Assembly: GCA_934513685.1 (NCBI GenBank)
Contig: CAKSWY010000014.1
Span: 1-64,000, forward strand
From: an uncultured Oscillospiraceae bacterium
GTDB lineage: Bacteria > Bacillota > Clostridia > Oscillospirales > Ruminococcaceae
Direction of reading: 5' to 3'
Length of the DNA: 64,000 bases
Shown here: one piece after another, positions 60,422 through 64,000 of the stretch
Layout of the letters: each line of letters opens with the position of its first letter
How positions within the stretch are numbered: the stretch's first letter is position 1
Translations under genes and position numbers: made by a program
Notes under the pieces: generated by a model
What the model saw: the letters and a program-made list of their open reading frames with translations, nothing else
Databases searched by the model: none
Told to the model about the DNA's origin: nothing

Positions 60422-60907
60422 ATGAAAAAACTGATTTCTGCCGCCCTGTGCGGTGTCATGCTGGCTGCAGCTCTGGTGGGCTGCGGCGGCTCTTCCAGCC
60501 AGAAGACCTACAACCTGGACGATGTGGTTGCTGCCGTTGAAAAGGTGAACGAGGTGGCCAATCCTCTGGCCATGGACGATTTCGCCATTGAAAACGACGT
60601 GGGCCTGAACATGGACGACGTGGCCGAGTACAAGGGCGAGCAGAGCAACAACCAGGGTGACAGCGCCACCATTCTGGTGGTGAAAGCCAACAGCGGCAAG
60701 GCTGCCGATGTGCAGAAGGCTCTGGAGACCTACAAGTCCAATCAGGAGACCTATTACAGCAACTACGCCGAGTTTGCCGCTGGTCTGGCCCAGATCAAGG
60801 ACGGCCGTGTGGTGACCAAGGGCGACTATGTGGTTCTGGTGTTTGCCAACACCTCCGGCGCAGACTATGCCGAGATCGACAAGGCCATCGACGCTGCCCT
60901 GAACTAA
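60422..60907 (+). CDS. DUF4358-family lipoprotein
   Basis: 161 residues. Signal peptide MKKLISAALCGVMLAAALVG and a lipobox LVGC place it on the outer face of the membrane. The mature part (DDVVAAVEKVNEVANPLAMDD; ATILVVKANSGKAADVQKAL; GDYVVLVFANTSGADYAEID) matches DUF4358, a clostridial family regularly found before MBOAT and DHHW genes, as here. Likely an accessory of extracellular O-acylation (inference). SD AGAGGAG. Confidence 0.82.
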   Translation: MKKLISAALCGVMLAAALVGCGGSSSQKTYNLDDVVAAVEKVNEVANPLAMDDFAIENDVGLNMDDVAEYKGEQSNNQGDSATILVVKANSGKAADVQKALETYKSNQETYYSNYAEFAAGLAQIKDGRVVTKGDYVVLVFANTSGADYAEIDKAIDAALN

Positions 60908-61026
60908 CCGCGCATCACTTCGGGCCGGCCCCGCCAGGGCGCCGGCCCCTTTTCTTGTCCGTCTTTTCGTCAGGCCGCCCTGCCCGCAGCAGGGGCGGCA
61001 CGCCCTGAAACAAAGGAGTGTATCCA

Positions 61027-62442
61027 GTGGTTTTCAGCACGGTCCTGTTTCTGTTCCGCTTTTTGCCCATCACACTGCTGCTTTATTACGCAGTGCCCTA
61101 CAAGTTCAAAAACACGGTTCTGTTTTTGTGCAGCCTGGTGTTTTATTCCTGGGGTGAGGTCAAGTTCTTCCCCATCATGGTGGTGCTCATTCTCATCAAC
61201 TATGTGTCCGGCCTGCTGATGGAGCGGTTCGCGGGCCACACCGGCCTGCGCCGTGCGGTTCTCATTTTCTCCATCGTCGGCAGCCTGTCCATGCTGGTGT
61301 TTTTTAAGTACACCAACTTCCTCATCAACAGCCTAAACGCACTGGCCGGGCTGAACATCGCCCCCGTGGCCGGGCTGGAGGTTCTGCCGCTGGGCATCAG
61401 CTTCTACACCTTCCAGACCATGAGCTACTCCATTGACGTGTATCGTCAGGACGTAAAAACCGAGCACAACATCATTGACTTCGGCGCCTACGTGGTCATG
61501 TTCCCTCAGCTGATCGCCGGCCCCATCGTGAAGTACCGGGATGTGTCCAACCAGCTGCACGTCTACGAGGGCCGCATCACGCTGGACCGCATTGAGCAGG
61601 GCGTCAGCCTGTTCGTGTTCGGCCTGGCCAAAAAGGTGCTGCTGGCGGACGCCATCGGCCAGCTGTGGACCGACATCATCGGCGTAAAAGGCTCCGCCAC
61701 GGCCGCCATCGGCCTGTCCAACGCCTCCACCCCGCTGGTGTGGCTGGGTGTCATCGCCTATTCCCTGCAGCTGTACTTTGACTTTTCCGGTTACTCCATG
61801 ATGGGCATCGGCATGGGCAAAATGCTGGGCTTCGATTTCCCGGACAACTTCAATCTGCCCTACATTTCCCGCAGCATCACCGAATTCTGGCGCCGCTGGC
61901 ACATGACCCTCTCGGGCTGGTTCCGGGAGTACGTCTACATTCCCCTGGGCGGCAACCGGAAGGGCAAAGCCCGGCAGATCTTCAACCTGTTCATCGTCTG
62001 GCTGCTCACCGGTATCTGGCACGGTGCCAACTGGAACTTCATCTGCTGGGGCCTGTACTACTTTGTGCTGCTGATGATCGAAAAACTGTTCCTGCTGCCC
62101 TATCTGGAAAAAGGGAAGATCTGGCCCCATGTGTACACCCTGTTCCTGGTGGTGGTCGGCTGGGCCATGTTCGTGGGCAACGAGTATGGCGTGGAGTTCA
62201 GCCTGCTGTTCCAGAAACTGTTCGTTTGGTCCGGCGGCGTGTCTCCCCTGTATTTCCTGCGCAACTACCTGGTGGTTCTCATTCTCTCGGTGCTGTGCTG
62301 CACCGAGATTCCCAAAAAGCTGTGGGATGAGATGCAGCAGGTCACCTGGACGCGGGTGCTGACCATTGCCACGCTGTTTGTGCTGAGCATCGCCTATGTG
62401 ATCGGCTCGGACAGCCACCCCTTCCTCTACTTCAACTTCTAA
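61027..62442 (+). CDS. MBOAT-family membrane-bound O-acyltransferase
   Basis: 471 residues, about ten to twelve membrane helices, AlgI/DltB/PatA-like. It passes acyl (often acetyl) groups across the membrane for surface-polymer decoration. WRRWHMTLSGWFREYVYIPLGGNRKG and LTGIWHGANWNF contain the conserved histidines; His332 in the WHG segment is the likely catalytic one. A GTG start at 61027, 9 bp after AAGGAG, gives the typical MVFSTVLFLFRFLP opening. Followed 12 bp later by the DHHW partner. Confidence 0.93.
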   Translation: MVFSTVLFLFRFLPITLLLYYAVPYKFKNTVLFLCSLVFYSWGEVKFFPIMVVLILINYVSGLLMERFAGHTGLRRAVLIFSIVGSLSMLVFFKYTNFLINSLNALAGLNIAPVAGLEVLPLGISFYTFQTMSYSIDVYRQDVKTEHNIIDFGAYVVMFPQLIAGPIVKYRDVSNQLHVYEGRITLDRIEQGVSLFVFGLAKKVLLADAIGQLWTDIIGVKGSATAAIGLSNASTPLVWLGVIAYSLQLYFDFSGYSMMGIGMGKMLGFDFPDNFNLPYISRSITEFWRRWHMTLSGWFREYVYIPLGGNRKGKARQIFNLFIVWLLTGIWHGANWNFICWGLYYFVLLMIEKLFLLPYLEKGKIWPHVYTLFLVVVGWAMFVGNEYGVEFSLLFQKLFVWSGGVSPLYFLRNYLVVLILSVLCCTEIPKKLWDEMQQVTWTRVLTIATLFVLSIAYVIGSDSHPFLYFNF

Positions 62443-62454
62443 GGAGGTGCCATC

Positions 62455-63624
62455 ATGCGCGAGTTTCTGAAAAAAATGAAGGACTACCCCATCACGCTGG
62501 TGTTCTTCGCCCTTCTGATCCTGCTCACCGTGGCGGACCTCATCTACCCGGACCGGGAAAGCTCCGAGCTGGAAAACAAGCATCTGGCCCAACGCCCGGC
62601 CTTTAATATGAGCAGCCTGGTCAGCAACCAGTGGACCAGCAAATACAACGAATACGTGAAAGAGCAGGTGGTGGGCCGCGATGCCTGGATCGACCTGCAC
62701 AGCCGCATGGAAACGGCTCTGCTGCGCAAGACCCAGGTGGGCGGTATGCTCATCGGCAAGGACGCCCAGCTGTTCACCCAGATGTTTAGCCTGACCGAGG
62801 CCGAGCAGGCCCAGCTGCCCAAGAACGTGCAGGCGGTCAGCGAGTTTGCACAGCGGCACCCCGGCAAGGTCACCTTCCTGCTGGCCCCCTCCGCCAGCCT
62901 GATTCAGGCGGATCGCCTGCCCGCCTTCGCCCCCATGCTGGACGAAAATGCCTGCACCGATGACATCCTTGCCCAGGTGGGGCAGAGCGCCCAGGTACTG
63001 GATGTGCGGGAGCTGTTCACCCAGAACAAGGACGAAAAGCTCTACTATTACACCGACCATCACTGGACCACCCAGGGTGCCTACTTGGCCTACACCGCCT
63101 TCTGCCAGCAGCAGGGCCTCACCCCCTTTGACCGGGACGCGCACACCGAGCTGAACGCCAAGGGTTTCTACGGCACCAGCTACTCCGCAGCCCGGTACTG
63201 GGCCAGCGCGCCGGACACCATCACCTACTACGACCTGAGCAATCCCCTGACCATCTATCAGACCGGCGCCGACGGCAGCGTCACCCCGCAGGAGACCACC
63301 GGCCTGTACGACCTGGAAAAGCTGGACACCCGGGATAAATACGCCATGTTCCTGCACGGCAACAATGGGTATTCCACCATTGAAGGCAACGGCACCGGCA
63401 GCATTCTGGTCATCAAGGACAGTTACGCGAACTGCTTTATCCCCTTTTTGACCGCCAACTACGCCAAGATCGGCGTGGTGGACCTGCGGAACTTCAAAAG
63501 CATCGACCCGGATGCACTCATGGAGCAGGAGGGGTACGACCAGGTTCTGCTTCTGTACAACTTCCAGAGCTTTAAGTCGGACGGCAACCTGGTGTATCTG
63601 AACCGGGTGGCCAACCGCAAATAA
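62455..63624 (+). CDS. DHHW-family (AlgJ/AlgX-like) surface O-acetyltransferase partner
   Basis: 389 residues: one N-terminal membrane anchor (about 12-30), then an extracytoplasmic SGNH/AlgX-like domain. TDHHWTTQGAYLAY carries the Asp201-His202-His203-Trp motif, and ILVIKDSYANCF the Ser of the GDS-like block. It probably takes the acyl group from the MBOAT protein and transfers it to a cell-surface glycan. SD GGAGG. The polymer may be the capsule encoded earlier in the window, though the loci are 20 kb apart. Confidence 0.9.
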   Translation: MREFLKKMKDYPITLVFFALLILLTVADLIYPDRESSELENKHLAQRPAFNMSSLVSNQWTSKYNEYVKEQVVGRDAWIDLHSRMETALLRKTQVGGMLIGKDAQLFTQMFSLTEAEQAQLPKNVQAVSEFAQRHPGKVTFLLAPSASLIQADRLPAFAPMLDENACTDDILAQVGQSAQVLDVRELFTQNKDEKLYYYTDHHWTTQGAYLAYTAFCQQQGLTPFDRDAHTELNAKGFYGTSYSAARYWASAPDTITYYDLSNPLTIYQTGADGSVTPQETTGLYDLEKLDTRDKYAMFLHGNNGYSTIEGNGTGSILVIKDSYANCFIPFLTANYAKIGVVDLRNFKSIDPDALMEQEGYDQVLLLYNFQSFKSDGNLVYLNRVANRK

Positions 63625-63645
63625 ACCGGCGGCATATAAAAACAG

Positions 63646-63694
63646 GTGCAGCCCACCAATCACTGTGGATTGGTGGGCTGCACTTATTTTTTTG
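63646..63694 (+). terminator. Terminator of the O-acylation operon (bidirectional in form)
   Basis: Perfect 16-bp stem gtgcagcccaccaatc / gattggtgggctgcac, loop of 6, followed by T7. Confidence 0.95.
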
Positions 63695-63739
63695 ACAGCA
63701 GACAGGCCGTCTCCACGCGGGTCAGGCAGCTGTCCGTCG

Positions 63740-64000
63740 TTACTTCTGCGTCACCTTGCCATTCTCATACAGCCAATTGGTGACATTGCCCTTGGAATCC
63801 GTCACGCGGATATAGAACTTGGTAATTTCCGTGTCGCTGGTAAAGCTCGTGCCGGTGAGATAATGTTTCCCATCGTTGGAATACTCCACCTTATCAATAT
63901 CCACGCCGGTACCGGTTGCGGTGATGCGTGCCTCCCACGTTGTGGTCATCGGGCGGTTCCACCACCACCAGCCGCCACCGCCGGAGGTGCGCTTGGTTAC
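63740..64000 (-). CDS. C-terminal part of a large surface-type protein (runs off window)
   Basis: The frame is open from the window edge to a stop at 63740: 86 residues seen. They start VTKRTSGGGGWWWWNRP, a glycine-rich linker with four consecutive tryptophans, then a beta-rich segment (ARITATGTGVDIDKVEYSND, KFYIRVTDSKGNVTNWLY) resembling an Ig-like or bacterial surface repeat domain that closes the protein. No LPxTG or SLH motif is visible at the end. The N-terminal part lies beyond 64,000. Confidence 0.65.
   Translation of the reverse strand, partial: VTKRTSGGGGWWWWNRPMTTTWEARITATGTGVDIDKVEYSNDGKHYLTGTSFTSDTEITKFYIRVTDSKGNVTNWLYENGKVTQK

Noticed and set aside
61333..63663. A 776-codon minus-strand frame opposite the MBOAT and DHHW genes
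   Set aside because: His/Gln/Val-rich shadow; the plus-strand genes have clear motifs, start signals and a terminator.
1..64000. CRISPR arrays, insertion sequences, phage genes
   Set aside because: No regularly spaced repeats, transposase, integrase or phage structural gene was found on reading both strands.

Overview
The window is GC-rich, gene-dense chromosomal DNA that looks like an anaerobic, endospore-type member of the Clostridia, most likely in or near the Oscillospiraceae. Pointers are dipicolinate synthase genes (dpaA/dpaB), IreB, an N-terminal-rubredoxin rubrerythrin, a HrcA/CIRCE-type heat-shock promoter and consensus sigma-A promoters. The species is not identifiable from this stretch, and nothing marks it as plasmid or phage.

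Layout. (1) 1-10,300: tRNA-Gln, a short UvrA paralogue, a complete Wadjet (jetABCD) plasmid-defence operon on the minus strand with a long AT-rich leader, and tRNA-Arg. (2) 10,300-15,300: a low-molecular-weight phosphatase; a MerR regulator divergent from an amidohydrolase and YfcC-type transporter, with a textbook 19-bp-spacer MerR promoter; and a nitroreductase whose frame is crossed by one in-frame TGA exactly at a Cys-like position (U-x-x-C), a possible selenoprotein. (3) 15,350-19,400: a two-gene RyR-domain module (channel-like membrane protein with a nucleotide-binding domain, plus a stand-alone RyR protein) and a CmpB-like membrane protein.

(4) 19,500-41,300: a ~22 kb minus-strand surface-glycan cluster in two transcription units. 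The first (promoter near 41,330) has eleven GT2/GT4 glycosyltransferases, two DegT-like PLP enzymes and a WbqC protein. The second (promoter near 25,995) has a Wzm/Wzt ABC exporter whose ATPase carries a C-terminal glycan-binding domain, a CMP-sugar-type glycosyltransferase, KdsB- and KdsC-like enzymes, and an HMGL/DRE-TIM aldolase fused to an unknown C-terminal domain where KdsA would be expected. Together they read as a route to a Kdo-like 2-ulosonic acid in a Gram-positive, probably added to (perhaps capping) an ABC-exported polymer. This is the most interesting system in the window.

(5) 41,400-50,300: IreB, AcpS, an orphan MazF toxin, DpaA/DpaB, MurC, a papain-fold protein with an odd start, an EamA half-transporter, a low-GC acquired patch (GNAT, DUF5655, two tiny membrane proteins), a tRNA-Arg/His/Gln operon and HU. 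(6) 50,300-57,500: TrkA/TrkH potassium uptake, then a phosphate module (NptA-PhoU, response regulator, sensor kinase) behind Pho-box-like repeats. (7) 57,800-64,000: Hsp20 under CIRCE, rubrerythrin under a Fur/PerR-like palindrome, a Gx transporter, a DUF4358-MBOAT-DHHW surface O-acylation operon, and the C-terminus of a surface protein running off the window.
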